From positions 632,815 through 696,814 of the forward strand of contig CAJNDS010001446.1 in NCBI GenBank assembly GCA_905221605.1: DNA of 64,000 nucleotides, written 5' to 3'. The notes under the pieces were generated by a model. That model had not been told where the DNA came from, made no database searches, and saw nothing but the letters and a program-made list of their open reading frames with translations. Source of the DNA: Symbiodinium natans (taxonomy: Eukaryota; Sar; Dinophyceae; Suessiales; Symbiodiniaceae). Every line of letters starts with the position of its first letter. Position 1 is the first letter of the stretch. A program made the position numbers and the translations under genes. Shown here in pieces: positions 1-54,100 of this stretch.

Positions 1-700
1 GTTCCTCTTCAGTTTAACAGGGTTCTTGTTAATTCTACGAGGATTCTCCTTAATTTTGAGGGGCCTCCAATTCATATTCAGAGGCTTCCTATTGACTTTA
101 CGGCGCCGATTAATTTAAAATAGGGTTCCTATGGATTTAAATGGAGGATTCCTATTGTTGTTTCTAATAAAGTTGGCCCATTTATTTAGAAAACGGGGAC
201 AGTAACTCAGGTCAGGACATACACTGTATCGCTGCTTTGTGTTGGCGTACTTGCATGTTATGCATGTCTCGTGATTTTGTTTATATACAATACGGGTACG
301 TTGCGAGAGTGTTTTTAAAATGTCTTTCAATAAATGGAAAAAAGTGCACTCCCACAGCGTCCCGGTCTCTAAATATACGCACTATCGAAGGGAGAATATA
401 AATGTTCATCGTTTAGTGCGCACACAAAGAAAAAGAGATTGCTTGTTTGAATTTATTGTATTCTTCTGTGAATTGGTGTGTCATCCTTATGTTGATATGA
501 TGTTCTCCCTTCCCTTTTCTAATCTAATTTCTTGGGCTTTGTTATATTTCTATTAGGACTGCAAGTTTGTGTGTAATAAAATCCGACAGCATAAGAAAAG
601 ATAAAGTACTACTTAGTAGTATCATTATAGAGATAGAGAGCGATACTTGAAAGAGTTATCAAGCGCACACGACAAAGATAGAGCACTGGGCTACCAAGAC
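1..700. other. AT-rich flank without recognised content
   Basis: This stretch is visibly richer in A and T than the rest, lacks telomeric arrays and shows only short open frames without recognisable motifs. It may be intergenic sequence upstream of gene 1 or part of a different insertion. Confidence 0.3.
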
Positions 701-711
701 ACCCCTAATTC

Positions 712-770
712 CGAAACCCTGAACCCTAAACCCTAAACCCTGAACCCTGAACCCTGAACCCTAAACCCTA
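712..770. repeat. CCCTAAA/CCCTGAA array
   Basis: Mixed heptamers CCCTAAA and CCCTGAA. It precedes candidate exon 1 by about 50 nt. Confidence 0.9.
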
Positions 771-823
771 ATCTATCGGATGGTTACTGGGCTACCAAGC
801 CTAAAGCCTGCCTTGTTGCCGAG

Positions 824-41134
<40,311 letters not shown>

Positions 41135-41183
41135 GTGTGTAGGGTTCAGCGTGCAACCCGAACAATCACCGCAGCCTCACATA

Positions 41184-41255
41184 AACCCTAAACCCTAAAC
41201 CCTAAACCCTAAACCCTAAACCCTAAACCCTAAACCCTAAAAACCCTAAACCCTA
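41184..41255. repeat. CCCTAAA array
   Basis: About 10 units after the tentative last myosin exon. Confidence 0.95.
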
Positions 41256-41442
41256 AGAACCCCTCATCCCCACGGCCCTCCTCTCCTCTTTTGAACCTGG
41301 GCCATGCCCCGGCTGTGGCTGAGCTTGCGCATCCTTGCAACCTGGCTTAGTAGGCGCTTCCCTGTATGCTTCAGTAGTACTATTTGCTTAAGAACCCCCC
41401 AAGGGTTTAGGGTTTAGGTTTTTTAGGTGGGTTCTTAAGGAA

Positions 41443-41674
<232 letters not shown>

Positions 41675-42068
41675 GCCGTGGCCTCAAGGACTCAGAGAAA
41701 GCGCATCTTGCGCAAGATCCCTAAGAACCGAAACCTCCTGGACCCCGAGCCGTGAAAGCCCTAAACCAGGCGAAGGCCCCTAAACCCATTGCGACATCGT
41801 TTTGCTACCATGTTTGGGGTTCACGGGCTTCTATTTCTGCTCGCGGGTTTGTAGCTTAGAGCTGTTGGACGTGGGGCATGCCCTCTTGCCTCCATGCTCG
41901 GGTTCGAAGTTCAGGCTTTTGTTTTGGTTTGGACAGCATCGGAGAGAAAGGCCCTAATTAAGCCCAACCTAAAAAGTCCCAAAAGACCTCAAAAGAGCAG
42001 ACACAAAACTAAAGCCCCCTCAAGCCCCTAAAGGCCCTAAACCCTAAAGCCCCCTAAAGACCCTAAAG

Positions 42069-42155
42069 GCCCTAAACCCGTGGACCTTGCCCAGTGGGAG
42101 TTTGTGGGCGCGGCCGACCGCGCCGCCTTCCTCCACGAGCAGAATGGCACTTACG
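42069..42155 (+). CDS. MOCOS: Moco sulfurase exon: N-terminal FLHEQNGTYG
   Basis: Reads PKPVDLAQWEF then AADRAAFLHEQNGTY plus G. The GC donor splits Gly. Equivalent to the FL.....YGYG start of the family. The 5' boundary is uncertain: aaag|G chosen, cag|T at 42094 possible. Confidence 0.7.
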
Positions 42156-45100
42156 GCCGGGGGGGGAGGGGGGGGGAGGGTTTGGGGGTTTCTAAACCCG
42201 AAACCCTAAACCCTTAAACCTTAAACCCTAAACCCTAAACCCTAGACCCTAGACCCTAACACTTGCGGCCCTTGGGGCCCTACCTTCAAGCACCTGGGCC
42301 AGGCTACGGCATGCCAGACTTTGAGGCCTTCGTTCAGCGCGCCTGGGCTGCTCGCGTAAAGAAAAGCAGCCCCTAGGAGCCCTCAAGGGTTTAGGGTTTA
42401 GGGTTTAGGGTTTAGGGTTTGGGGTTTGGGGTTTGGGGTTTGGGGTTTGGGGTTTGGGGTTTGGGGTTTAGGGTTTAGGGTTTGGGGTTTAGGGTATAAG
42501 GTCTAGGTTTGGGGTTTAGGCTTCAGGGTTTAACCCCCAGGCCCCTGGGAGGATAAAGAAAGTAGATGCCCTTCAAGGGTTCACAAGAATGACCCAACAG
42601 TAGCTTTGGGTACTCTTTTGGGTTTAGGGTTTAGGGTTTAGGGTTGTTTTATGGATCCTCGCAGGGGCCTGGGGGATGTCGACAGTTTGGTGCAAAGCGA
42701 CCGCTGGGCCGAAGAGGTGAGAGCTGTAGAGCTCGTTCAAGAAGCCAAGCAGTCCTGAAGCGAGGGCCTGCACATGGAGGCTTTAGGGTTTAGGGTTTAG
42801 GGTTTAGGGTTTAGGGTTTAGGATCTCAGAGAAATCGTGGGTATGGCCCATACCCACAGTGACCTTAAGCCCTTCAAGAGCTTCTGGGGCTCCATGCTTT
42901 TGGAGTAGGGGGGGCCTTCAGGAGCCCCGAACCCCTAAGACGCCAAGGGTTTGGGGTTTAGGGTTTAGGGTTTAGGGTTTAGGGCTTAGGGTTTAGGGTT
43001 TAGGGTTTAGGGTTATGCTCAGAGAGGCGAGCTCGGGAGCCGCCTTCAGGGCGATGTCTATCTGGACACGCGGGGGGGGAGAAGGGTTTCGGAGCTTCGC
43101 GTCGGAAACTGACTAAAACACAATCCGTAGCATCTGTAGGCTTTCACCCTAAACCCTAAACCCTAAACCCTATAAACCCTATAAACCCTATAAACCCTAT
43201 AAACCCTAAACCCTAAACCCCACGGGTTTAGTCGAAACCGGGGGTTGAGTGGTTGACCGTGCCTTGCGTGACATTGCGGAGGATCTGACGACGTCATGTT
43301 CGGAGGTTGCCCAAACAACTCTCGTGACTAGGGTTTAGAGTTTTAGACTTTGGCGCTGCCCTTTACGGACCCCTTGACAAGCTGCAATGCGGGGTTCAAG
43401 GTTGAAGTTCTTCGCCCGCGCCTCAACCTTAAACCCTGAAGCCCCACGGGGACCCTAAACCCTAAACCCTAAGGGGGTTGTAGTGGAGAGAGCGGGCCCC
43501 AGAATTGCAACACAGCAACAACAGCCTTCAGCCATATTCAGTTCAAGCACCCAAGCCAAGACCATAAAACCGAAAGACTGTAGATATCTCCAACCCCCCT
43601 AAGCCCCAAACCCAACCCCTCCCGCCCCCAGTCCTAAGCCCTGAACCTGTTAAACCCTAAACCCTAAACCCTCGGATCCGGCCAGGACTATGCGGCTTCC
43701 GGGCTTTACACCGATGCCCAGATCGACGCCCACGCTGACGATCTGAGCTTCAGTTGCAGCTTAATGTTCTGCCTGCCTGAGTGGGTGATTTAGGGCTTAG
43801 GGTTTAGGGTTTAGGGTTTAGGGTTTAGTGGGGCCCCCTCTATTAAGTCATTTTGGCTGGGCTATTCAAGGCACCCTGACTGTTTGGGGGTGCGCGGTGG
43901 GATCCTGAATTAAGTCAAAACGACCGGGAGCCGTAAGAAAATTCAAGCGTCGCGCATTTAAAACTAATTTCCGGGCATCGCTGCCCCGTTTAATCTCCGC
44001 CCTATTAAAAAATCACATAAACCCCGGGACCGTGTAAACAGGCACAAAAACAGCTTCGACTGTTTTGGGCGGGCCCACACATTAAAATAGTGCAACATTA
44101 CGGGGTTTAAGCTTAGGGGTTCAGTTTTGGGTATTCGGAGCTTACAGGGGAAGTTTCTGGTTTAGGGTTTAGGGCCAGTTTGAAGGTTCAATTATGGGTA
44201 TTTGGAGCTTACAGGGGGGTTTCGGGTTTAGTGTTTAGGGTTTCGGACAATTCGAAGGTTCATATAAGTAGGGTTATAAGTATCTTAAATACGTTTACGG
44301 CGAAACCCATAACCCAATATAAACCCCAAATGTAAAAAAAAAAACTAAACCCAGCATAAGCCCTAAACTCCTGAACCCCAATCCCGTATGCGCCCTAAAC
44401 CCTGTGGAGGGAGCATTCGGTCAGTCCTACAGCCTCTAACTTGGCCAACAACTGAAGCTCTCAACTGGGTTTAGGTTTAGAATCTAGGCTCAGGGTTTAT
44501 CATTTGCGGTATGCAAACAAAAAGCTAGATGCATCTTCTAACCTCATTGCAGCCAACATGCGAGGCTTCCTTCTCCCAAGCACCGATGTCTGGTCAGTTC
44601 TTCACACTCGTGGGATGCCTGTTATCATGCGGCCCTTGATGTCTAGGGTCTAGGGTGCTGTTATCACAACCCCCCCCCCCCCAATCCTTAACCTTATAGC
44701 CCCTCCATAGTTCAGAGACATGACCCTACTGTCATGACCATCCTGCGAGGGGGTCTCTCTGGTCCCTCTGCGGGTGGGGTTCGGGGTCTCGGGTTCAGCC
44801 AAATTCTCTCATTCCCTAAAACCTAAACCCTAAACCCTAAGCCCGAAGCCCTAAACCCCAAACCCCAAACCCCAAACCCCAAACCCCAAACCCGAATCAG
44901 AGCCGGTGCGGCGGCCGAGGAAGCAGCATCTCTATGGAAACCCGCACTCCCTGAGCACCTCGTCGAGACATGGGCATCCTTGAAGTGGGGTATAGGGTTT
45001 AGGGTTTAGGGTTTAGGGCCGTTTAGGGTTTGGGGTTTAGGGTCTCCTACTGCTCACAGGACACATCGTTATCCAGAGCCCCTCAGCCCTGGAGGGTTTA

Positions 45101-48100
45101 GGGTTTAGGGTTTAGGGTTTAGGGTTTAGGGTTTAGGGTTTAGGGTGCCCTAAACTCCTCGAAGCCTCCAAGACCGCAACACCCACATGTGGCTACATCC
45201 ACCAGAGCCAATCTTCGACCGCCCCACAACAGTCGGCTGTAACAAGAAAACAGGTTACACCCTAAACCCTAAACCCTAAACCCTAAACCCTAAACCCTAA
45301 ACCCTAAACCCTAAACCAGGTTCAACACGGATAAGCATGGTTAAGCTCGAAATCAAGCCCCCCCCCTGGCCTGCCCAGGGCCTTGAAAGCCTCAAGCTTG
45401 ATCTCCACGATGTTTGAGGGCAGGGCCCTAAACCCTAAGCCCTAAACCCTAAACCAGGGATTCTCGGGGAGTCCTGAACATCTTGGTGGCCCAGTGGTAC
45501 CCTGTTCCCTTTGTGTTTGGTTCTGATTCCCTTTTAAAGTAGCCAACCAACAAAAAGGGTGCCCTTATCAGAATATGGTTACTTGGCTACCAAGACATCT
45601 GGCGCGGGCTTTAGGAATCTTGGAGCTATTCTCTGGGATTGGGCCTCCAAGAATACTCTGTGGTGGGATTTTCGTGCGTGAAGACGCGAGCGAGAAGAGT
45701 AGCTAACATCAAAAGCAACCCCACCCTCACAATGGAGAACAAACTCCCAATCGCCCAAAGCCCTAAACCCCCCAAAGCCCCAAAACTACAGACCCTAATA
45801 ACCTAAACCCCCAGACCCTAAATCCCAGAACCGCTGTACTTAACAACCCCAAAACCCCAGACCCCAGAACCCTAAAAAAACAAACCCCAAAATCTCAAAA
45901 ACCCAAAATGCCAGAACCCTTAAACTTCCAGAACCCTAAAATCCCAAACCCTAAACCCTAAACCCTATACCCTAAACCCGAAACCCAAACACCTCAAACA
46001 CCCAAACCCAGAGGCCAAACAAACAAATAGGGCGTGGGGTCCAGGGTTTAGGGTTCCGGATTTACGGTTTAGGGTTTGTTGTTTAGGGTGTAGGGTGTAG
46101 GGTGCAGGGCTTATGATTCAGGATTTGTGATGTAGGGTTTGGTTTTAGCCTTCAGGGTTTAGTAGGGTAAACCCCCCAAACCCGCCAACGCCAAGTCCGA
46201 AAACAAGCTCCAACCCCAAGGCGCACATCCGATAAAGCCACAAAAGTAAACCCTGACCCCAAACCCCGAGCCCCTAATCCTTGCTTAGCTGGGATGCCAG
46301 TGGTACCCTCAAGCCCTTTGGTTAGGCTTCTCTTCTTCGGCCGCCAAGAACAAAAATTGCACCCCCTTTTTCCACCTGAGCGCAGCCTACGCCCTAAACC
46401 CTAAACCTTAAATTGCTAGACACCTAAACCCCAAACACTTAAGCTTATAAACCCTAAAGCCCTAAGCCCGAAACCTTAAACCCGAAACCCTTAGCGGTTT
46501 CGAAAAAGAAGCACCGAGGCTCCTCAGCAAAGCGAAGCTCAGCTTCTGTGAGCGCTGCACGGGACCAGGCACCTTCCCCTAAGCCCCCCCATAAACCCTA
46601 CTAAGGCCTGGACCCTGAAGCCCACGTCCCAAACTCCCAAATTCCTACATATGGGCCCATAAAGCTTACTGGCTCAACACCCAACTTTTCAACTTTTGGG
46701 CTTCTTATGAGGTAGCCTATTCTGAAAGTTTCAAATTTGTTATTTCCTTGGTTTTTGGGCCAGTAAGAAAGCCTCAGCGCTGGTTTTGGGGTTTCGGGGC
46801 TTCTGGGGGTTTCCATGAGGGTTTTAGGGCGGCTTAGGTTGCAGGCGCCACCACGTGTTTGAAGGGCCCGGAGTTTATCGCTTTTGAAGCTTTGGTTATC
46901 AGATGGCACCCCTGAAGCAACCAAAACTTGTGCCTTCCCAGCTTGATATAAGAAATTGGACAAGTAGAAGTGCGAGGTTGGGAATTCTTTAGTTTGCCAG
47001 GAAGCTCTGGGGGATTTCTCGTGAGAGAGTGGGGGAGTGTTTAGGAGATGCTAGGCTTAGGGTTTGGGGGCTTTTCAGGGTTTGGGAGCTCCTAAGTGGG
47101 CTATGGATGTCTTAGGGTTTTAAGGATTGCTGAGTCAGTGCTGCTTTAGGGCTTAAGGTTGTTTGGGGGTTCAGGGTTTAGGGTTTTTGGTTGTTGGTTT
47201 AGGGGTTAAGGCTTAGGGTTTAAGACTTAGGGCTCGTGTGAAGCTCGCGAAGCATCCAACAAGAGCTGCCTGGGGCTTCGTTCTCTTGCTTTTTTGGGGG
47301 CGGACTGCGCAATCTAGGATTCAAGGGCTCAGGATTGGGGCTTCATCTTCTTATTATTTTAATTAGGTATGTTTGGTTGTGCCTCCGCGGCATGCATGTA
47401 AGCAGTTCGAAAGATTTGCCCCGGCTGCTCATGTCGGAAGGTACTGGAGTTCCTCTCTGCATCCCCCTCGGAATATGAGGTGGCCGCCTGGCGGTAAGGC
47501 AAGATCCGATGGCACAGAGACATCATCCTCAACCCTCCAAGCCCTCGAAGCCCTCCAAGCCCTATACTCTAAACCCTTAACCCTAAACCCTAAACCCTAA
47601 TCCAGGAGAGGACCCTCAGGGATGTCTAGAGAACTATGCCGCAGCTACGGGTCGTTTTTTTGGGCTCCCTGAAGCGAAAAACAGCACCTCAGGGTTCAGG
47701 GTTTGTAGGACTTTCAGGGTTTAGGGTTTAGGGTTTAGGGTTTAGAGTATAGGGCTTGGAGGGCTTCGAGGGCTTGGAGGGTTGAGGATGATGTCTCTGT
47801 GCCATCTTGGTCGAGGGTTTAGGGTTTAAGGGTGTATTCTTGAGACTTCCTGGTTCGTAGGGGATGAGGGAATAAGGTACCTGATAGAACCCATACAGGG
47901 CGGGATACATAAGCTACCTAATTCTCACAGCTGGCTTTGTCATAGTGGGGGGGGTACCATACTTAAACTCAATAAGGAATAGAAACTTACATGTTTAATA
48001 CTATCCCGACCCTGAACTAGTTTAGGGTTCAAAGGTTTTGGCTTCTGTTCCCGGCCCAGGTCTTCACGCGCTCCTGCACGGACTCCCTCCGGCTGGTGGC

Positions 48101-48167
48101 AGACATGTGGCAGAGCAGCACTACAAGTTCTTAGTGGGGAATTAGGGTGTGTGTGTGTGTTAAATAT

Positions 48168-48199
<32 letters not shown>

Positions 48200-51100
48200 T
48201 GTATGTATGTATGTATGTATGTATGTATGTATGTATGTATGTATGTATATATATATAGAGTAAAAAGTATACAAATACGGAGGCATGTATGTATGTATAT
48301 ATATATATATATATGCTTCCCCCCCCCAGAGATCTACCCTTTTTTAATGCTTTTACTATCCAGAATCCCTTCCGATCTAGTCCCTCGTAACAATAGCTAA
48401 CCGATCCTGCACCAACCCAAGACACCGAACCGGCAATTAAGAGGGAAATAGTGAAAAGGTCTTTGCTCATAGTATTCTCGCGTCCCCGGGGCTTACAGTA
48501 CATGATTTTTCCGCATCACCTTTTGCGCTCGAATACTTCCTAGTCTTATGCTTCGAGGATCTCCATTATCTGTATTTGATATGCAATACATATACCCTAT
48601 ACATACATGCAATGTGTACTTATTCTACTTTTCCTTTGCATTTCCACAGGAGGCGAGGCCTACAAACATAGGCAGAACTCTATGGGATTTACGGTTAGGA
48701 TATAGGCCTAAAGGCCTACAATATATAGGGGTATAAGGTACTAATCCTATAGATTTTAGCATAACCCTAAACTCTATATGCCTGAAGGCTTAAGGAAAAC
48801 AGTAAAGTGGTTAAATCCCTGAGGGTTTAGGGTTATGTTTTTGCAATGCAACCCTAAACCTTTAACCCCTCATAGCGTTTAGGGTTGATAAACCCCGTAA
48901 CCCTATAGGGCCCTATAGGGTTTAAGGCTTCACCTTAAACCTTTAACAACCTTGTAGGGCTTAAAGGTTTTGATGCCTAAGCCTGATGTACCGAAGGTCT
49001 GGGCATTTATACCTTCAGCGTGATAACCCTACACCCTATATGCCTTAAGGCTTAAGGAAAACAGTAAAGGGGTTAAACCCCTGAGGGTTCTTCAGCGTTG
49101 TAACCCTAAACCGTTTATGCTTTCAGCCTTAAGGAAAGCAGTAAAGGGGTTAAATCCCTGAGTGTTCTTCAGCGTTATAACCCTAAACCCTATATGCTTT
49201 AAGACTTAAGGATAACAGTAAAGGGGTTCAATCCCTGAGGGTTTAGGGTTGGGTTGTTGCAATGCCCTCTTAAACCCTGAACCTTGAACCCCTATAGGGT
49301 TAAAACCCTATAGGGCTACCCCGAATAGGGTAGACAAACTCTGCAAAAACCTAAACCTTTAAACCCCAGAGGCTTAAAGGTTTTGAACCTCAACCTTTAA
49401 ACCTATAGCGTTTCAAGGTAAGCTATTCGGTTTAAATACCTAGCCCTACAGGGATTAAGGCTTAAACCAGCTTGAATGCCCAAACCTAGGTTTCAATCCC
49501 CAGACCTTAAACCTGTAAAAACCCTTATAGGGCTTCAAGGTTTCAATGCCTAAACCTGATGTACCCAAGGTCTGGGCATTTATACCTTCAGCGCCTGTGG
49601 GCTGAACACCCTTGAACCTTTTAGACCCCTGGAGGGTTTAGAGTTCATGTTTTCATACCTATAAACCTTAAACCCTTGAGGTTTAAACTCTATGGGCTTA
49701 GCTTTAAATGAATAAATCTTGAGCCCTAAGCCTTGAAACCTTAACCCTATAGGGTTTAAAGGTCGAGAGTTTAGGCTGAACTACCGGCTCAAGTTTGAAT
49801 GCCTAAATCGTAAACCCTAAACCTTAACACCTTAACCCTTTAGGGTTTAAAGGTTAAGGGTTTAGTTTTAATTGCCGGCTCAGGTTCTAATGGGAAACAT
49901 GTCAATTGAAACGGGCAGAATCCAAGATATGGGATTCCAAGATGCCTCGGCAAGAGTCCTGGGAAATCTTGGATCTTGGATCTTGGATCCCGGCCGTTTC
50001 AATTGAAACGGAAACGTTTCAATTGAAACGGCCGGTTTTCGAGATCTAGGATTCCAAGATGCCTCGGCAAGAGTCCTGGGAAATCTTGGATCTTGGATCT
50101 TGGATCCCGGCCGTTTCGATTGAAACGGAGAAGTTTCAATTGAAACGGCCGGCTTTCGAAATCTTTGAAGAGAGTTCTGAATGGATTGTGAGGCAGACGG
50201 ATTCTATTGCATTGCGAAAATTCACTATGAAGCAGACGGATTTTGTTTCATTGTTGAAAAAAGGTGGGAAACGGTAGATCGGGGGGGTACCATACATATA
50301 TATATATATATACATATGTATATATATATATACATACATATGTGTGTGGGTGATATACATATATATATATATATATGTATACCTATATATATATATATAT
50401 ATATATATGGAGTCCCATGTACTTCCTCCAACAAGAAAGTCAGTCTGCGGTCAGCACGCTAGAAACCCGTGCCGGAAAGGCAATCAGTTCCGTCCCCTTC
50501 CTTAAGGCTAAACCCCCCAAAACTCCGAACCCCTAAACCCTGCAAACCCTAAGCTGGCCTGCTCACTTGTCAGGTCTGACTTCAAAAGCCCTTCTGAACC
50601 GTGGAGCCTCACCTCCTATTAAGAATCCTAAGGCCCCATACCCCTTCAATTTACACCAAAGGGGCCTTAGGGATATCAGGGGTTAAGGTTATAGGGTTTA
50701 GAGTTCTAGGGTTAAAGGGTTTATATGGGTTTTAGGGTTTAAGGTTCAAGGCTTATGCCCAGCAAGCCGCAAAAGATGTCCCGTTTACCCCCAAGCCGTT
50801 GCCTCCAGGTTCCCTTGGCGTAAGGGCTCGCAATATCGCTACCTCTTGCAGCCACCTGGATGTGACAGAGTGACAGACCCGGCTTTGCCGGGTGAGCCTT
50901 GAACCTAAAACCCTAACACCCTACAACCCTAAAACCCTATGATCTTAAAACCCTCGATAAACCTAAAATCCTACAACTTGAGCCCCTTGAAACCTGAGTT
51001 TAGGGTCTAGCTGCTTCTTAGTAATGGGTATGGAAGAACTCAACCCCAACCTCCCCCAAGCAATCCCTTCACTATGTGCCCCTTGGGAGTTATTTCTTGT

Positions 51101-54100
51101 TTCTGTTTATGCAAAACCCAAGGGGATATCAAAAATGTTATTTTTACGAAGGTTCTAAGGGGAGTATAGTTCAAAGGGACCCTAGGTTCCTCGTTCCCTT
51201 TTGAGAACCAGGCAATGCATGTTCGAGGCTCCAAGAATCGTGTTAGGATTCAGGGCCAGAGTTTCCCGGAACCCTAGCCCTGAGCCCTAAAAGAAGCCGC
51301 AAGGGCTTGTACAGAGTTCTGAGGGGGTAGGGCCATTCGTCCGCGTTTCAGCTGCGACCCCCCTTCCCGAAACCTCGAATCCTGAACCCTAGCCCAATCG
51401 ACACTCTGGGAGAAGACTTCTGACTAAATGGGGGTGTACGATATTAAGGGACCCTTCATATAGACCCCAAATAGTATGATCCCCTTATGATATGGACCTC
51501 AAATTCGTCGGCTTCTGTAACTTTGGTGATTTTTTTGGGGTTTGGTGATCCATTGACGTGGCCGCAAGACAGCACCCCCTGGATACTTGGGTAGTTATAA
51601 GTGGGTTATCAGTAGGGCCTGGTCATAACGTTATTTATGGTACTTGTAACCCTACTAAGAACTACCCATGAAATTCCAAGTAGATGGTTTGAGGTCGAGC
51701 GGGGGTCGGCTAAGCTAGGTTTTTCAGGGTGAAGGCCGCAGTGCGAGGAAGTAAGGTTTCACCCGAAACGACCACTAACTCAGGGTGCCCCCCCCCCCCC
51801 ATTCGCAAGTAAGGTTTGAACTGTCTTAATTTCACTGGATGGACCCAAGATCGGTCTCAGTTTCTGCCTCCCTTGTGCTCTAAAGCTGTGAAAGATGGTG
51901 TTTCGGAGCTGAGGGTCCTCTTAAAAAGGAGCCCATGAGCTCATATTACGCGCAGTTGAGCCTGGATCCTTCCTTGGATCTTGAAGCACCAAGAGTCAAG
52001 TCGTTGAGATATTTGGAAGCCACGGACCATAAACTGGGTAGTGCTGCATAAGTTTTAGTTTCCTGATAAGATTTTTTTCAAAAGGGCTTTAAAGCACCAC
52101 ACAGTAAACAAATCCTGACAATCTATGCTGCATTTGCCATCCTCATCCTATACACGGAAACTAAACCTAAACCCTGACCCCTGAACCGTGATTATATATG
52201 TATTCTTCCTTCTTAAGGGTAGTATAGGGATTATTATCTTTTATTCTTTTGGGGCTCTTAAGCAAACAATAGTTTAAAACCACCACCCTTGAACCGTGAT
52301 TAGGAACCACAACTCCGTGCTGGGCATCCGTGATGTCGCTCGGGACGTCAACGCATCCATCAGCGTGGCGTGGCACGAGGCCAGCTGGGAACCTGCGGCC
52401 CTCCATCTGCGGTTTAGGGTTTAGGGTTTAGGGTTTAGGGTTTAGGGTTTAGGGTTTAGGGTTTAGGGTTTAAGGTTCAGGTTTACGGTTAGTTTGGGGT
52501 GTACCTAGTGCAGTCTATACTACCCATACCCTTAGCGTAAGGTACTTCTCTACCAACAGTTAGCCCCACCCCCCCTCCCCTGTGGTATGGGGTGTGGGGT
52601 ACCCCGCTTCCACCCCTGCGGGTTTTTGGGATTTGGGTAGAAAGTTGCTTTAGACTTTGGGTTTGGATTCTGGTAGGGGGGGGGGGGGTTTTGAGTGCAG
52701 GTTTTTAGATTTCGATTGTATAGGTCTCAGGGGTTTGGGGTATTCGGGGTGGGTTTGCAGGGCTTATGGGGTTAGGGCCGATTTATCCACGCGTACAGGG
52801 GTAAGGGGTTAGTGTTTATGAAGGGTGTGGGCTCATGGGGGTTGAATGTTTAAGTTTATGGTTTCACTTTGTCTGCCTGGAAGGCAGCGCTTGGGGGGAT
52901 ACCATACCATCCACAACACCCTAAACCCTAAACGCTAAACCCTAAACCCTAAGCCCTAAGCCCTAAACCCAAAACCCTAAACCCTAAACCCTAAACCCCA
53001 ACCTCTGAGCAAGGACGTCGATGACTGGCTGGACGAGCCCGGATCCCAGCTTGACGGTCAGCTCTTTCAGGCTCGAGATGTTGGACATTCAGAGAGGTTT
53101 AGGGTTTGGGGTTTAGGGTTTAGGGTTTAGGGTTTAGGGTTTAGGGGTAGGAGCATGCACTTATTGCGTAAGTCGGAACCTAAAGTCTACACTAACTTCC
53201 GTGGGCTCTGGGAGCCCTTAACTTAGGATTCGATGTAGACGTTGCTTAGCCTACTAGTTTAGGAAGCTGAAGCTTTAGGCTTCCTAATTGGGATGTTCCC
53301 CCTTATACTAACAGCTCCTTGATAGGGGGTTATAGTACCACCGATTATAATTCCCCATTTAGGACTGGTAGTATAATGGGGCAACATCCCAACTTCTAAA
53401 CCCTAAACCCTAAACCCTAAACTTTGTGGGAATCTTCCTAGCAGTTCCAGAAGCGAAGATGTGTTGGGTGCTGGGTTTGAAGGTTGCGAATCGTGTTGGG
53501 CTTTGGGGTTTGAGGGTTTACTTGGTGGTTCGTGGGTAGCCATAAGTGGGGGTTAGAAGTAGGGCAACTACACTTTTACCTTATTTAGGGTACTTGCAAC
53601 CCTTATAGCTACACTTGAAGCTCCAAGTGGCCCTAAACCCTGAACCTTTAATCCAAAACCCTAAACCCCAAACCCTAAACCCCAAATCCTAAACCCTAAA
53701 CCCCAAACCCTAAACCTTCAAGCAGGCTCTTCGGCATTGAGGGCTTCGGGGTTTTGCTTTGTTGCCTCGTCCTGAGAGCTTCGCAAAAGTCCTCCGTCGC
53801 CCTGCATACGCTACTCTGGCCTCTGCGCCCCCTCAATCCTCAGCCTCAAGCCCTATAAGACCGTAAACCCTAAACCCCCTAAACCCCCTAAACCCCCTAA
53901 ACCCCCTAAACCCCCTAAACCCCCTAAACCCCCTAAACCCCCTAAACTCCCTAAACTCCCTAACCTCCCTAAACCTCCCTAAACCTCCTAAGCCCTAAAC
54001 CCTGACCCCAAGCCCTCAGCTGCTCGTTTGCCGAGGTTGGCTTCTCAGCCGGACGAAGACCGGGATGGCCCGCTGTCTCTGCTCTTCGCTCGGGATTATA

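Noticed and set aside
48179-48400. Met-Tyr-Val-Cys repeat frames
   Set aside because: Product of the GTAT tetranucleotide repeat.
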